Below are positions 8,035 to 17,166 of a DNA stretch of 64,000 nt, in pieces. The stretch is taken from NCBI RefSeq assembly GCF_015477835.1, contig NZ_JADLQN010000004.1:248001-312000 (forward strand), in the 5' to 3' direction. How positions within the stretch are numbered: the stretch's first letter is position 1; each line of letters begins with the position of its first letter. Origin of the DNA: Nocardia higoensis (GTDB taxonomy: Bacteria > Actinomycetota > Actinomycetes > Mycobacteriales > Mycobacteriaceae). The notes beneath the pieces were generated by a model that saw nothing but the letters and a program-made list of their open reading frames with translations, searched no databases and was not told where the DNA came from. Made by a program: the position numbers and the translations under genes.

Positions 8035-11000
8035 ATGGTTCGGCCCCCTACCGCTCGTTCCGCTGTGCCCGGTGTCGGGCGGCTCGGATTGCTCGATCCG
8101 TCCGCCCCCACCTCGCTGCGCACACTGGGCTGGGACAATGTCGAAGGTATCCCGGTGCTGTGGTCGCTGTCGCGCGCGCCGGACCCCGATCTGGCGCTCA
8201 GCGCGATCATCCGGCTGCGGGAGGCGCTCGGGACCGGCTGGGCGGAGCTGGATTCGGCCATCCGCACCGAGACGGCGCTGCGCGGGCGGTTGTTCGCGCT
8301 GCTCGGGTCCTCCACGGCGCTCGGTGACCATCTGATCGCCGAGCCCTCGTGTTGGGAACTGTTGCGCCGCGGCGCGCTGCCGGACAAGGACGAACTGGTC
8401 GCCGACCTGCTCGCCGTCGTCTCGGCGGTGCCGGAAGAGGGTCCGAACGCGAGTCCGACGCTGTTCCGGGCGGGCGATGCCGGGCCCGAGGTGGTGGCCG
8501 CGCTGCGCCGCCGTTATCGCGATCACCTGATGCTGCTGGCCGCCCTCGATCTGGCCGCCACGGTCGAGAACGAGCCGGTGCTGCCGTATCGGGTGGTAGG
8601 CAGGCAGCTGGCCGACCTGGCCGACGCGGCACTGACCGCCGCGCTGTCGGTGGCGGTGGCCCGGGTGTGCAAGGACAAGCCCTGCCCGGTGCGCCTGGCT
8701 GTGATCGCGATGGGCAAGTGCGGCGCGCGTGAACTGAACTACGTCAGCGATGTCGACGTGGTGTTCGTCGCCGAACCGGCCGACGCGACCGCGACCAGGC
8801 TCGCCGCCGAGATGATGAGCATCGGCAGCCAGGCGTTCTTCGAGGTCGACGCGGCCCTGCGCCCCGAGGGCAAGGCCGGTGCGCTGGTGCGCACGCTGGA
8901 TTCGCACCTGGCCTACTACAAGCGCTGGGCGCGCACCTGGGAGTTCCAGGCGCTGTTGAAGAACCGCCCGATGACCGGCGATCTGGAACTCGGCCGCCGA
9001 TACCGCGACGCGGTGATGCCGATGGTGTGGACGGCTTCCGAGCGTCCCGACTTCGTCTCCGACGTCCAGGGCATGCGCCGCCGCGTCGAGGATCTGGTGC
9101 CCGCCGAATTGCAGGAGCGGGAGCTCAAACTGGGCCGCGGCAGCCTGCGCGACATCGAATTCGCCGTGCAGCTGCTGCAATTGGTGCACGGCCGGGTCGA
9201 CGAGAACCTGCACGTCGCCAGCACCGTGGACGCGCTGACAGCGCTGGCCGCGGACGGCTACGTCGGCCGCGACGACGCCGCGAATCTCAACGCCTCCTAC
9301 GAGTTCCTGCGGCTGCTCGAGCACCGGTTGCAGTTGCAGCGCCTGCAGCGCACCCACACGCTGCCCGCCGACGACGACGTCGAGGGCCTGCGCTGGCTGG
9401 CCCGCGCCGCCCACGTCCGCCCGGACGGCAGGCAGGACGCGGTCGGCGTGCTGCGTTCGGAGATCCGCCGCAACGCGGTGCGGATCCGGCGCCTGCACAC
9501 CAAGCTCTTCTACCGGCCGCTGCTGGAGTCGGTGGTCAAGATGGAACCGGACGCGTTGCGCCTGAGTCCCGCCGCCGCTGTCCGCCAGCTCGCCGCTCTC
9601 GGCTACGTCTCCCCGGAGAACGCCCTCGGCCACCTGAAAGCGCTGACCGGGGGAGTCTCGCGCAAGGGCCGCATCCAGGCGCTGCTGCTGCCGACGCTGC
9701 TCCAATGGCTCGGCGAGACACCCAATCCCGACGCGGGCCTGCTCGCCTACCGCAGGCTCTCCGAAGCACTCGACGACCAGATCTGGTTCCTGCGCGAACT
9801 GCGTGACGAGGGCGCGATCGCCGAACGTCTGATGATCGTGCTCGGCTCCTCGGAGTTCCTGCCCGACCTGTTGATCAACGCACCCGAGACCATCCGTATG
9901 TTCGCCGACGGTCCCAGCGGCCCCGCGCTGCTGGGACCGCAACCGGAGGACGTCGCCCGCGGCATCCTCACCGCGGCCTCCCGCTACGACGACCCGACCC
10001 GCGCGGTGGCGGCGGCCCGCTCGCTGCGCAGGCACGAGCTGGCCCGCATCGCCTCGGCCGATCTGCTCGGGATGCTCGACGTGCCGCAGGTGTGCCTGGC
10101 GCTGTCCTCGGTCTGGGTGGCGGTGCTGGAAGCATCGCTCGCGGCGGTGATCCGGGCAAGCGAGGTCGAGACCGGCGAACCGGCGCCCGCGGATGTCGCG
10201 GTCATCGGCATGGGCAGGCTCGGCGGCATGGAACTGGGGTACGGGTCCGACGCCGACGTGCTGTTCGTCTGCGACCCCCGGCCGGGTGTGGACGAGACCA
10301 AGGCCGTGAAGTGGGCCAACAGCGTCGCCGAACAGGTGCAGCGGCTGCTGGGCGCACCGAGCACCGACCCCCCGCTGCACGTCGACGCCGGTCTGCGCCC
10401 CGAGGGCCGCAGCGGCCCGCTGGTCCGCACGCTGGCCTCCTACGAGGCCTACTACGAGCAGTGGTCGCAGGCATGGGAGATGCAGGCGCTGCTGCGCGCG
10501 CACCAGGTGGCCGGCGATCAGGCGCTCGGGGTGCGGTTCCTGCACGCCATCGACAAGGTCCGGTACCCGGCGGGTGGCGTCTCCGAGGAAGCGGTCCGCG
10601 AGATCCGCCGCATCAAGGCCAGGGTCGACGCCGAACGCCTTCCGCGCGGCGCGGATCCGGCGACCCACACCAAACTCGGCCGCGGCGGCTTGGCCGACAT
10701 CGAGTGGACCGTGCAGTTGCTGCAACTGCGCCACGCGCACGAGATCCCCGGCCTGCACAACACCTCCACCCTGGAGGCACTGGAGGTCATCGAGAAAGCC
10801 GAACTGCTGTCCGCCGAGGACGTGGCCCTGCTGCGCGACTCCTGGCTGACCGCGACCAGAGCCCGCAACGCGCTGGTCCTGGTGCGCGGCAAGGCCATCG
10901 ACCAGCTACCCGCCCCCGGCAGCCTGCTCTCGGCGGTGGCCGCGGTGGCCGGCTGGCCGAACAACGACGGCGGCGCGGAGTTCCTCGACAACTACCTGCG

Positions 11001-11049
11001 AATCACCCGTCGCGCGAAAGCGGTCGTGGAGCGGGTCTTCGGCGGCTGA
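8035..11049 (+). CDS. glnE: Bifunctional glutamine synthetase adenylyltransferase/adenylyl-removing enzyme
   Basis: Controls GlnA1 by adding and removing AMP on its regulatory tyrosine. 1004 residues is the normal actinobacterial length. Two nucleotidyltransferase domains are visible: the first with [18 protein letters not shown] near residues 225-245, the second with [18 protein letters not shown] near 725-745, each with the D-x-D metal pair. Each is followed by a helical domain with the [11 protein letters not shown] or [11 protein letters not shown] signature. It starts 18 bp after glnA2 and the pair is probably one transcript, although TAAGTT at 8022-8027 could be a separate -10. The substrate GlnA1 is encoded 13 kb away on the other strand. 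Its 3' end overlaps an opposite-strand small gene. Confidence 0.96.
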   Translation: MVRPPTARSAVPGVGRLGLLDPSAPTSLRTLGWDNVEGIPVLWSLSRAPDPDLALSAIIRLREALGTGWAELDSAIRTETALRGRLFALLGSSTALGDHLIAEPSCWELLRRGALPDKDELVADLLAVVSAVPEEGPNASPTLFRAGDAGPEVVAALRRRYRDHLMLLAALDLAATVENEPVLPYRVVGRQLADLADAALTAALSVAVARVCKDKPCPVRLAVIAMGKCGARELNYVSDVDVVFVAEPADATATRLAAEMMSIGSQAFFEVDAALRPEGKAGALVRTLDSHLAYYKRWARTWEFQALLKNRPMTGDLELGRRYRDAVMPMVWTASERPDFVSDVQGMRRRVEDLVPAELQERELKLGRGSLRDIEFAVQLLQLVHGRVDENLHVASTVDALTALAADGYVGRDDAANLNASYEFLRLLEHRLQLQRLQRTHTLPADDDVEGLRWLARAAHVRPDGRQDAVGVLRSEIRRNAVRIRRLHTKLFYRPLLESVVKMEPDALRLSPAAAVRQLAALGYVSPENALGHLKALTGGVSRKGRIQALLLPTLLQWLGETPNPDAGLLAYRRLSEALDDQIWFLRELRDEGAIAERLMIVLGSSEFLPDLLINAPETIRMFADGPSGPALLGPQPEDVARGILTAASRYDDPTRAVAAARSLRRHELARIASADLLGMLDVPQVCLALSSVWVAVLEASLAAVIRASEVETGEPAPADVAVIGMGRLGGMELGYGSDADVLFVCDPRPGVDETKAVKWANSVAEQVQRLLGAPSTDPPLHVDAGLRPEGRSGPLVRTLASYEAYYEQWSQAWEMQALLRAHQVAGDQALGVRFLHAIDKVRYPAGGVSEEAVREIRRIKARVDAERLPRGADPATHTKLGRGGLADIEWTVQLLQLRHAHEIPGLHNTSTLEALEVIEKAELLSAEDVALLRDSWLTATRARNALVLVRGKAIDQLPAPGSLLSAVAAVAGWPNNDGGAEFLDNYLRITRRAKAVVERVFGG

Positions 11050-11318
11050 TCGTCCCTGATCCCGTCGAAGCGAGCGGCGAACGCACGCAGCGCCGCGCGC
11101 TCCGATTCCTGGTCCGGACCTTCGACCGTCACCGATACGAGGTCGCCTTCGGTCACGGCCAACTCGTCGCGGCAGAACGGCAGCACCAGGGCGTGGGCGC
11201 TGCGCTCGTGGCAGCTGAGCGTGAGGCGGCAGGACCGGTGGCCGCCTGCGACGGCGGCGAGGTCGTGGGCGTCGCCTTCGGTCATCGACCCAGCGGCCCG
11301 CAATTGTTCGACATGCAT
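10992..11318 (-). CDS. Small protein with an HPr-like C-terminal half, 108 aa
   Basis: Not firmly recognised. Residues about 30-85 read like an HPr/PTS phosphocarrier fold: a strand pair [20 protein letters not shown], then [20 protein letters not shown], which resembles the HPr C-terminal strand-turn-helix. The phosphorylatable His and its LHARPA context are absent, so it would be an HPr-like protein without PTS chemistry, if related at all. ATG at 11318 has AGAGG 8 bases upstream. Its last 58 bp run antisense to the end of glnE, so part of the C-terminal Arg-rich tail is shaped by that constraint. Confidence that it is a gene is moderate; the fold call is weak. Confidence 0.45.
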   Translation of the reverse strand: MHVEQLRAAGSMTEGDAHDLAAVAGGHRSCRLTLSCHERSAHALVLPFCRDELAVTEGDLVSVTVEGPDQESERAALRAFAARFDGIRDDQPPKTRSTTAFARRVIRR

Positions 11319-11416
11319 GCGAGCACCTCTCGTGCGGATGCCGATCAGTGTAGGGGTGGCCCGCGGCGCAGGGCACTCGCAAGCGATCGGCAAGCGGTGC
11401 CGAATAGGTTGGTTCC

Positions 11417-12355
11417 ATGCGTAGATGGATGATGCGGGCGCTGCTGGTATCGGGGTGGTGCGGCCTGGTGGTGGGGATCGCCGGAATCGTATTGCACACG
11501 AGGGGATGGCGGTCGCAGACGTTCTCGCTCGTCGCCTCGGGTGCGTCCTACTTCATGCTCGCGGCGGTGGTCGCGCTGTTGCTGTTCCTGGTGGCTCGCG
11601 GCTGGCGCAGTGCGGTGGTGGCGGGGATCGTGGTGGCGGCGGTGGCGTGGACACAGCTGCCGGTCTTCGTTCCGGACGGCAACGCGGCGGGCGGGACGGA
11701 GCTGCGGGTGCTGCAGTCGAATCTGCTCTTCGGTGCGGCCGATGTGACTTCTGTGGCACATCACGTGGAGTCACGCAGCGCCGACGTGCTGACCGTGCAG
11801 GAACTGACCCCCGAGATCGAACCCCGGCTGACCGCTGCCCTCGCCGCCGAGCTGCCCTACCACTACCTCGAACCCAGGCACGGAGGCGGCGGCACCGGCA
11901 TCTACAGCCGCTACCCCCTGCACGACACCGTGAAGTTCGACGGCTTCCTGTTGACCAATCTCGCGGCCACCATGGATCACCCCGAGCGCGGCGCGGTCAC
12001 CGTGCTGAACTTCCACCCGGTGCCACCGACCGCGAACTTCCCGGCGTGGAACTCCGAGATGCGCCGGGCCCGCGAGATCCTCGAAGCGCAGGCCGGGCCC
12101 GCCGTGGTCGGCGCGGACTTCAATGCCACCCGCGATCACGCCCTGTTCCGCGATCTGCTGAGCGGCCGCTTCGCCTCGGCCGCCGAACTCGCCGGCGCCG
12201 GGCCGATGCCCACCTGGCCCGACGACCGAGCATGGGGGCCGGTGATCGGCATCGATCACGTCCTGGTCGCCGATGGCAGCGCCGACCACGCGGAGAGCAT
12301 CCGGATTCCCGGCTCCGACCACCGCGCGGTTTTCGCGGTGCTGCACCTGGGCTGA
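11417..12355 (+). CDS. Membrane-anchored endonuclease/exonuclease/phosphatase family protein, 312 aa
   Basis: Metal-dependent phosphoesterase of the EEP (DNase I/sphingomyelinase) superfamily. Three N-terminal hydrophobic segments (about residues 6-28, 38-60 and 65-85) anchor it, and the catalytic domain follows from residue 95 outside the membrane. Visible active-site motifs are VLQSNLLF, VQELT (Glu metal ligand), GADFNATRDH, GIDHVLV and the terminal GSDHRAV. This architecture is common in actinobacteria, but the substrate (nucleic acid, phospholipid or other phosphodiester) is unknown. It is a single gene, divergent from the HPr-like gene and convergent with the lumazine synthase operon. 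Confidence 0.85.
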   Translation: MRRWMMRALLVSGWCGLVVGIAGIVLHTRGWRSQTFSLVASGASYFMLAAVVALLLFLVARGWRSAVVAGIVVAAVAWTQLPVFVPDGNAAGGTELRVLQSNLLFGAADVTSVAHHVESRSADVLTVQELTPEIEPRLTAALAAELPYHYLEPRHGGGGTGIYSRYPLHDTVKFDGFLLTNLAATMDHPERGAVTVLNFHPVPPTANFPAWNSEMRRAREILEAQAGPAVVGADFNATRDHALFRDLLSGRFASAAELAGAGPMPTWPDDRAWGPVIGIDHVLVADGSADHAESIRIPGSDHRAVFAVLHLG

Positions 12356-12451
12356 ACCGGGCTGTGCCTCAGCCGGCCTTGTCCGGGTCGGAGTCGATCA
12401 CGATCGCTTCATGGCGGGGCCTGGCGTGGCTGCCCGCAGTGCGGGTCGGCC

Positions 12452-12913
12452 TCAGGCGGTGGGCAGCGTGCTCAGCGAGGCCAGCGTGCCCGCGACCGCG
12501 CGCGCCGCCTCGGCGCCCTTCTTCACGAAGTGCCCGGTGTAGTAGTCGATGTGCTCGCTGTGCTCGTGGAAGTGATGCGGGGTGAGCACCACCGAGAACA
12601 CCGGCACATCGGTGTCGAGCTGAACCCGCATCAGTCCGTCGACCACCGCGGAGGCGACGAAGTCGTGCCGGTAGATACCGCCGTCGACCACCAGCGCCGC
12701 CGCCACGACCGCCGAGTACCGGCCCGTGCGGGCCAATCGCTGGGCGTGCAGCGGGATCTCGAAGGCGCCGGGCACCTCGAAGACGTCGATGCCCTCGGTG
12801 GCGAAACCCAGCCGGTCGAATTCGGCGGTGAAGCCCTCCAACGCCTTGCCGACGATTTCGCTGTGCCAGGACGCGCGGACGAAAGCGACCGATGCGTTGG
12901 ATGTCGAAGCCAT
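12452..12913 (-). CDS. 6,7-dimethyl-8-ribityllumazine synthase, type II (RibH2-like), 153 aa
   Basis: Last-but-one step of riboflavin synthesis: condenses 5-amino-6-ribitylaminouracil with dihydroxybutanone phosphate. Visible motifs are FVRASWHSEIV at the N-terminus (the substrate-stacking aromatic is Trp), the FEVPGAFEIPLHAQRLA helix, and the catalytic His loop in LTPHHFHEHSEHIDYY. That HxFHEHxEH pattern is typical of the decameric type II enzymes (Brucella/Mesorhizobium RibH2) rather than the icosahedral RibH. It is the third gene of a minus-strand operon after the M20 peptidase and the lipase, only 10 bp after the lipase stop, and no other rib gene is present, so it is probably a second copy beside a housekeeping ribH elsewhere. 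Confidence 0.85.
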   Translation of the reverse strand: MASTSNASVAFVRASWHSEIVGKALEGFTAEFDRLGFATEGIDVFEVPGAFEIPLHAQRLARTGRYSAVVAAALVVDGGIYRHDFVASAVVDGLMRVQLDTDVPVFSVVLTPHHFHEHSEHIDYYTGHFVKKGAEAARAVAGTLASLSTLPTA

Positions 12914-12923
12914 GTCCGTGAGC

Positions 12924-13763
12924 TTACTGGGCGCTCAGACGCGCCTGAATCCACTGCTGGACGTCGCCGAGCACGGTGTGGCGCTCGGGCTCGTTGAAGA
13001 CCTCGTGGTAGAGGCCGTCGTAGCGGATCACCGTCAGATCCCGCGCGGCCGCGCCCCGCTCGAGCATGTCGGAGCTGGACGGGGCGGCGAGGGTGTCGGC
13101 GGTGCCGTGCAGCACCAGCGTGGGCACGGTGAGCGCGCCGAGCCTGCTCTTGACCGTGCCGGTGGCCGCCAGGATCTCCGCGCCGGTGCGGGCGGGCAGC
13201 TTGCCGCGGAACACCAGCGGGTCGTTGTCGTAGGCGGCGACCACCGCGGGATCTCGGCTGATCGTCGACGAATCCAGTTGCAGCACACCCAGATTCGGGG
13301 TCAACTGGGACAGCACGGGAGCGAACAGCCGTTGCAGCGGATTACCGACCGGGATGTCCAGCGGCGGGGCGGACAGCACGATCCCGGCGACGTCGATCGG
13401 TGCGCGGGTCGCCAGGTACAGCACGATGAGGCTGCCCATCGAATGCCCGAGCAGGAACGCCGGGACGTCGGGATGCTGTTGCCGCGCGATCGTCCGCAGC
13501 TGCTCCACGTTGTCGGCCGCGCCGTCGACGGAGTCCAGATTGGCCCGGCGACCACCGGACCTGCCGTGCCCGATGTGGTCGAGCGCGTAGACCGCGTACC
13601 CGGAGTCGGCCAGGAACTCGCCGACGTGCCCGTACCGGCCGGAATGCTCGGCGACACCGTGCACCAACACGGTCACCGCCCGGGCAGGCCCCTCGGGCAG
13701 CCAGGCGCGCCAGAAGACCCGGTCGCCGCGCCCCTCGAACGTGTCTTCCCTCGTCTGGGTCAC
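12924..13763 (-). CDS. Monoacylglycerol lipase-type alpha/beta hydrolase, 279 aa
   Basis: Serine hydrolase with the same length as mycobacterial monoglyceride lipase Rv0183 (279 aa). Visible: VLVHGVAEHSGRY (HG oxyanion motif), ALDHIGHGRSGG, the nucleophile elbow LLGHSMGS (Ser near residue 110), LVLHGTADTLAAP (Asp) and YHEVFNEPE (His). These match the family, which hydrolyses monoacylglycerols; cytoplasmic or peripheral, with no signal peptide. The GTG start at 13763 has GGAGAGGAG upstream, and its GTGA overlaps the stop of the M20 gene by 4 bp, so the two are translationally coupled. Confidence 0.87.
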   Translation of the reverse strand: MTQTREDTFEGRGDRVFWRAWLPEGPARAVTVLVHGVAEHSGRYGHVGEFLADSGYAVYALDHIGHGRSGGRRANLDSVDGAADNVEQLRTIARQQHPDVPAFLLGHSMGSLIVLYLATRAPIDVAGIVLSAPPLDIPVGNPLQRLFAPVLSQLTPNLGVLQLDSSTISRDPAVVAAYDNDPLVFRGKLPARTGAEILAATGTVKSRLGALTVPTLVLHGTADTLAAPSSSDMLERGAAARDLTVIRYDGLYHEVFNEPERHTVLGDVQQWIQARLSAQ

Positions 13764-15157
13764 CGCAGCTCCTCTCCGATCGGACCGGCCGCGAGCGCCT
13801 CGATCAGGCGCCGGTCGAACTCGATGAGGCGAGCGTAGTTGAGTCGCGAGATCCGTTCGTCGGTTCCGTGGATCGTCGCCAGGTCGGCCTCGGTCAGCAC
13901 GATGGGCGCGAAATTGCAGCGCGTCGTGGCCAGCTCGTCGTAGTGCCTGGAGTCCGTCGCGCCCGGTACCAGGCCGCTGGTGGCCGCGACGCCGGGAACC
14001 ACCTCCCGCGCCAGCCGCGCGACGAGTTCGAAAGCCGGACCGGGGCTCTCGGCGCGCGAAGGCTCCGACGCCATCCCCGCGAGCTCGACCGTCACGCCCG
14101 GATCGCGAATCACGCGGTGACAATGCTCGAGTACGCCGGCGACCGAGTCGCCGGGCAGGATGCGGAAATTGATCAACGCCTCCGCGTGCCGCGGCAGTAC
14201 GTTGGCCTTCACGCCGCCCCGGATCACCGTGGGCGCGGTGGTGGTGCGCACCATCGCCTCGGTCTGCGGCCGCGCGGCCATCACTCGCGTGATCACCGGC
14301 CCGGCCACGCCCGCCACACCGAGCAGCACCCGCCGCGCCGGCGGCATCACCGCCCGCAACCGGGCGAGCATGTCGGCGGTCACCGGCGGCAGCCGCAGCG
14401 GCATCGGCCGGTCCTGTACCCGCGCCACCGCCCGGGCGATCCGCCCCACCGCCGTCTGCTTGCCCGGCATCGAGGAATGCCCACCCAGCTCGCGCACCGA
14501 CAAGCGCACGGTGGCATAGCCCTTCTCACCCACCATGATCGAGGCCACGGGCACTCGCACCCCGTCGGCGACGCCCTCGGTGACGACCCCGCCCTCGTCG
14601 AGCAGCAGATCCGCCCGCACGCCCGCCGCGCGCAGGTGATCGGCCATCCTGACCGCACCGGCGTCGCCGAACACCTCCTCGTCGTGCCCGAACGCCAGGT
14701 ACACCGTGTGCCGTGGCCGGATTCCGGCCTCGAGCGCGTCCTCGACGGCTTCCAGCAGGGCGAGCATCCGGCTCTTGTCGTCGATCGCGCCGCGCCCCCA
14801 AATGAATTCCTCGTCCACGACCCCGCCGAACGGGGGATGGGACCAGCCGTCGCCCGCGGGTACCACGTCCTGATGCGCCAGCAGAATCGCCGACACCCGC
14901 TCCGGTTCGGTACCGGCCCAGCGATACAGCCTGCTGTGTCCGAACGTCCGCAACTGCAGCTCCGCGTGCACCCGGGGGAACGACGCTTCCAGGTGCGCGG
15001 CCAGCCGGACGAATTCCGCGTCGGCGCTGTCGTCGGGTTCCTCCCCGATGCCGGAGACGGTGGCGCATCGCAACGCGGCGGCCAAGCGCTCGGCGACCGC
15101 GTCGTCGACGGCTTCCAGGGCCCGAGTGTTCGCCGTCCCCGTGTGCTGCGCTGTCAT
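13760..15157 (-). CDS. M20 family metallopeptidase (carboxypeptidase S-like), 465 aa
   Basis: Zinc-dependent amidohydrolase/peptidase. The M20 metal ligands are visible in order: LLAHQDVVPAGDGWSHPPF (His and following Asp), WGRGAIDDKS (bridging Asp), FGHDEEVFGDAG (Glu-Glu) and a C-terminal HGTDERI; the lid/dimerisation domain begins around GEKGYATVRLSVRELGGHSS. The order and spacing resemble yeast CPS1-type and eukaryotic PM20D1-type proteins, which act on N-acyl or peptidyl amino acids; substrate here unknown. No signal peptide. ATG at 15157 is chosen, but in-frame starts up to 15208 are open and no strong Shine-Dalgarno decides. It leads the operon with the lipase and lumazine synthase. Confidence 0.86.
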   Translation of the reverse strand: MTAQHTGTANTRALEAVDDAVAERLAAALRCATVSGIGEEPDDSADAEFVRLAAHLEASFPRVHAELQLRTFGHSRLYRWAGTEPERVSAILLAHQDVVPAGDGWSHPPFGGVVDEEFIWGRGAIDDKSRMLALLEAVEDALEAGIRPRHTVYLAFGHDEEVFGDAGAVRMADHLRAAGVRADLLLDEGGVVTEGVADGVRVPVASIMVGEKGYATVRLSVRELGGHSSMPGKQTAVGRIARAVARVQDRPMPLRLPPVTADMLARLRAVMPPARRVLLGVAGVAGPVITRVMAARPQTEAMVRTTTAPTVIRGGVKANVLPRHAEALINFRILPGDSVAGVLEHCHRVIRDPGVTVELAGMASEPSRAESPGPAFELVARLAREVVPGVAATSGLVPGATDSRHYDELATTRCNFAPIVLTEADLATIHGTDERISRLNYARLIEFDRRLIEALAAGPIGEELR

Positions 15158-15332
15158 CGCCCGTCCCGTCCAGGTCGCCCGTCGTCCACTGCCTCGTTCA
15201 TACCGCACCGAGCGGTCCGGCAGGGGAGATCAGGGCAGCTCGCGCGTGCGGTCGATCAGCACCGGCGGGCGGACGGCGGTGATCGACAGGCTGAGACGCC
15301 GGAGCGAGGCAGGTTTGTCGCTTATGCCGACA

Positions 15333-15410
15333 TCACTCCGGCAGTCCGAGGGCGAAACCGATGGTGATGGTCAGGACGCTGACGAGGGCCACGATGGCGA
15401 TGATCCACAT
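15333..15410 (-). CDS. Candidate 25-residue single-pass membrane micropeptide
   Basis: A short frame beginning MWIIAIVALVSVLTITIGF and ending in LPE then TGA: almost the whole peptide is one hydrophobic helix, the typical form of bacterial small membrane proteins. It lies alone in the 375-bp gap between the MFS exporter and the M20 peptidase. No convincing Shine-Dalgarno sequence precedes the ATG, so translation is uncertain. Nothing else was recognised between 15158 and 15532. Confidence 0.3.
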   Translation of the reverse strand: MWIIAIVALVSVLTITIGFALGLPE

Positions 15411-15532
15411 ACCGCGAACACTACGAGCTGTAGTAGGCCCGAATCAACGGCGTATCGGGACATCAGAGCAGTTCAGGGACATAAAGGGCCGGTGGTCCCG
15501 GCTCTCGTGGACCTTGGAGACAGGGGAACGAA

Positions 15533-17107
15533 TTACTCGAGACCCTGGCGGTCGGACCGGTGGGCCGCGCGGCGGCGGCTTCGGCGGAAGGACGCCGAGA
15601 CGGACAAGGCCGCCGCGGCGACGAGGAGCGGCAGGATGCTGACCGTCAGCATGGTGAGCCGCAGCGCGTCGGCGAAATCCTCCCCGAGGTGCAGTCCGGA
15701 CGCGTGCCGGATGAGGTTCGGATCGAATCCGCCGTTGCCCGGGCTCAGCGCCAGGCTGCTGCGCACGGCGTCCACTGTCTGCTCGGCTTCGGTCACCGAC
15801 AGCCCGCGCGATTCGGCATCGGCCAGCCACTCCTGCCGGAAGTAGATCCGCAACAGGAGCAGATAGACGGTGGGCCCGAGCGCGTAGCCGGTCATCCCGA
15901 ACGCCAACTGCGCGGAAGCCACCGAGCCGGAACGCCCGGGCGGCGCTTCGGCGAGGACCGTCTCCGACACCGCGGTCGAGGTGACCAGTGCGCCCAGATT
16001 GCACAGCCATATCGCGGCCACCAGCAACCACAGCGCCATCGTCGGGCTGACCGTCCCCGCCATCAGCAGCCCGCTCACCGCCAGCACCGCCAGGCCGGTG
16101 ACCAAGATCGGCGTCGGACTGTATTTCCCGACCAGGCGCCCTGCCATGATCACCGCGCCGGCGATCAGCAAGGTGCCGGGCAGGTACAACAGGCCGATCG
16201 ATTCCGGCGAGAGCGCGAGCACCACGCTGCCGAACTGCCCGAGGGCGATTCCCAGCCCGGCGGCCAGGAAGTTCAGCGTGAGGGTCGCCGCGAGCGCCAC
16301 GGTGAACGCGCGGCTGCCGAACAAGGCCGGATCCAATGCCGGTTCGGGTGTGCGGCGTTCATGGCGCACGAAGAGCGCGGCGGCCACCACGCTGATCACC
16401 ATCGGCAGCACGGTCTGCGGCCGCGATATGCCGTTCTGCGCGGCCGCCAGGCCGATGACCAGGGCGAGCAGAGCAGCTCCGACCAGGATCACGCCGACCA
16501 CGTCGAGTCTGCCCCGTTGTTGCACCGGAGCCTCGGGAACATAGCGGGAGGTGAGCCACAGCGATGCCAGGCACAACAGCGGGGCGAGCAGGAACAGCAC
16601 CCGCCAGTCCGTCGCCATCACCGCCCAGCCGGTCAACGCGGGGGTCACCCCACACAGGATCATCTCGACGGCCATGAACGCGCCGATGGCCGCGGGTCTC
16701 TTCGCCGCCGTTACCGAGGTTTTCAGCAGTGCCAGTGGCACGCCGAGCAGCGCCGTCATCCCGAGTCCGTCCAGCAGGCGCATCCCCAGCAGAAAGCCCC
16801 AGCCGGGCGAGAACACCGACAGCAGGTTGGCGATCATGACGAGGACCAGCCCCGACCTCAACAGCCGCTTCAGGCCGAAGGCGTCCCCGAGATTGCCCGC
16901 GGCCAGGACAGCGGCAGCCATCACCAGCGTCGCCGCTCCACCCAGCACCCCGACGAACTGCGCGGGGACGTGCAGCGCCCGGCTGACCGCGGGCAGGTTC
17001 AGGTTGAGCACCAACGGGTCGACGACAGTGATGGTGAAGGCGATGGCGAGCGCGAGGACGATCGGCGTGGTCTTCGCGTCGCTACGAGATCCGACAACCG
17101 CGGCCAC
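15533..17107 (-). CDS. MFS transporter, DHA2 (14-TM drug:H+ antiporter-2) type, 524 aa
   Basis: Proton-coupled exporter in the cytoplasmic membrane. The size and even spread of hydrophobic segments fit 14 helices. Motif A-like GNLGDAFGLKRLLRSGL follows TM2 and the motif C-like region is in LDGLGMTALLGVPLALL; TM1 carries the D-x-x-hydrophobic pattern (TITVVDPLVLNLNLPAVSR) common in DHA2 proteins. The GTG at 17107 has AGGAGG 6 bases upstream. It lies 59 bp downstream of the dioxygenase gene and is probably co-transcribed, so it may export that enzyme's product; a drug exporter role is the alternative. Confidence 0.87.
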   Translation of the reverse strand: MAAVVGSRSDAKTTPIVLALAIAFTITVVDPLVLNLNLPAVSRALHVPAQFVGVLGGAATLVMAAAVLAAGNLGDAFGLKRLLRSGLVLVMIANLLSVFSPGWGFLLGMRLLDGLGMTALLGVPLALLKTSVTAAKRPAAIGAFMAVEMILCGVTPALTGWAVMATDWRVLFLLAPLLCLASLWLTSRYVPEAPVQQRGRLDVVGVILVGAALLALVIGLAAAQNGISRPQTVLPMVISVVAAALFVRHERRTPEPALDPALFGSRAFTVALAATLTLNFLAAGLGIALGQFGSVVLALSPESIGLLYLPGTLLIAGAVIMAGRLVGKYSPTPILVTGLAVLAVSGLLMAGTVSPTMALWLLVAAIWLCNLGALVTSTAVSETVLAEAPPGRSGSVASAQLAFGMTGYALGPTVYLLLLRIYFRQEWLADAESRGLSVTEAEQTVDAVRSSLALSPGNGGFDPNLIRHASGLHLGEDFADALRLTMLTVSILPLLVAAAALSVSASFRRSRRRAAHRSDRQGLE

Positions 17108-17166
17108 CGTGCGCCTCCTGTCCCGTCCGAGCCGTTACCGGCAGCTTCAGCGGCCGTCACCGGGGG

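Noticed and set aside
6553-10758. A 1401-codon open frame on the minus strand opposite glnA2 and glnE
   Set aside because: It mirrors the GC-rich third positions of two certain genes, has a His/Gln/Arg/Gly-rich composition with no domain, and no ribosome site.
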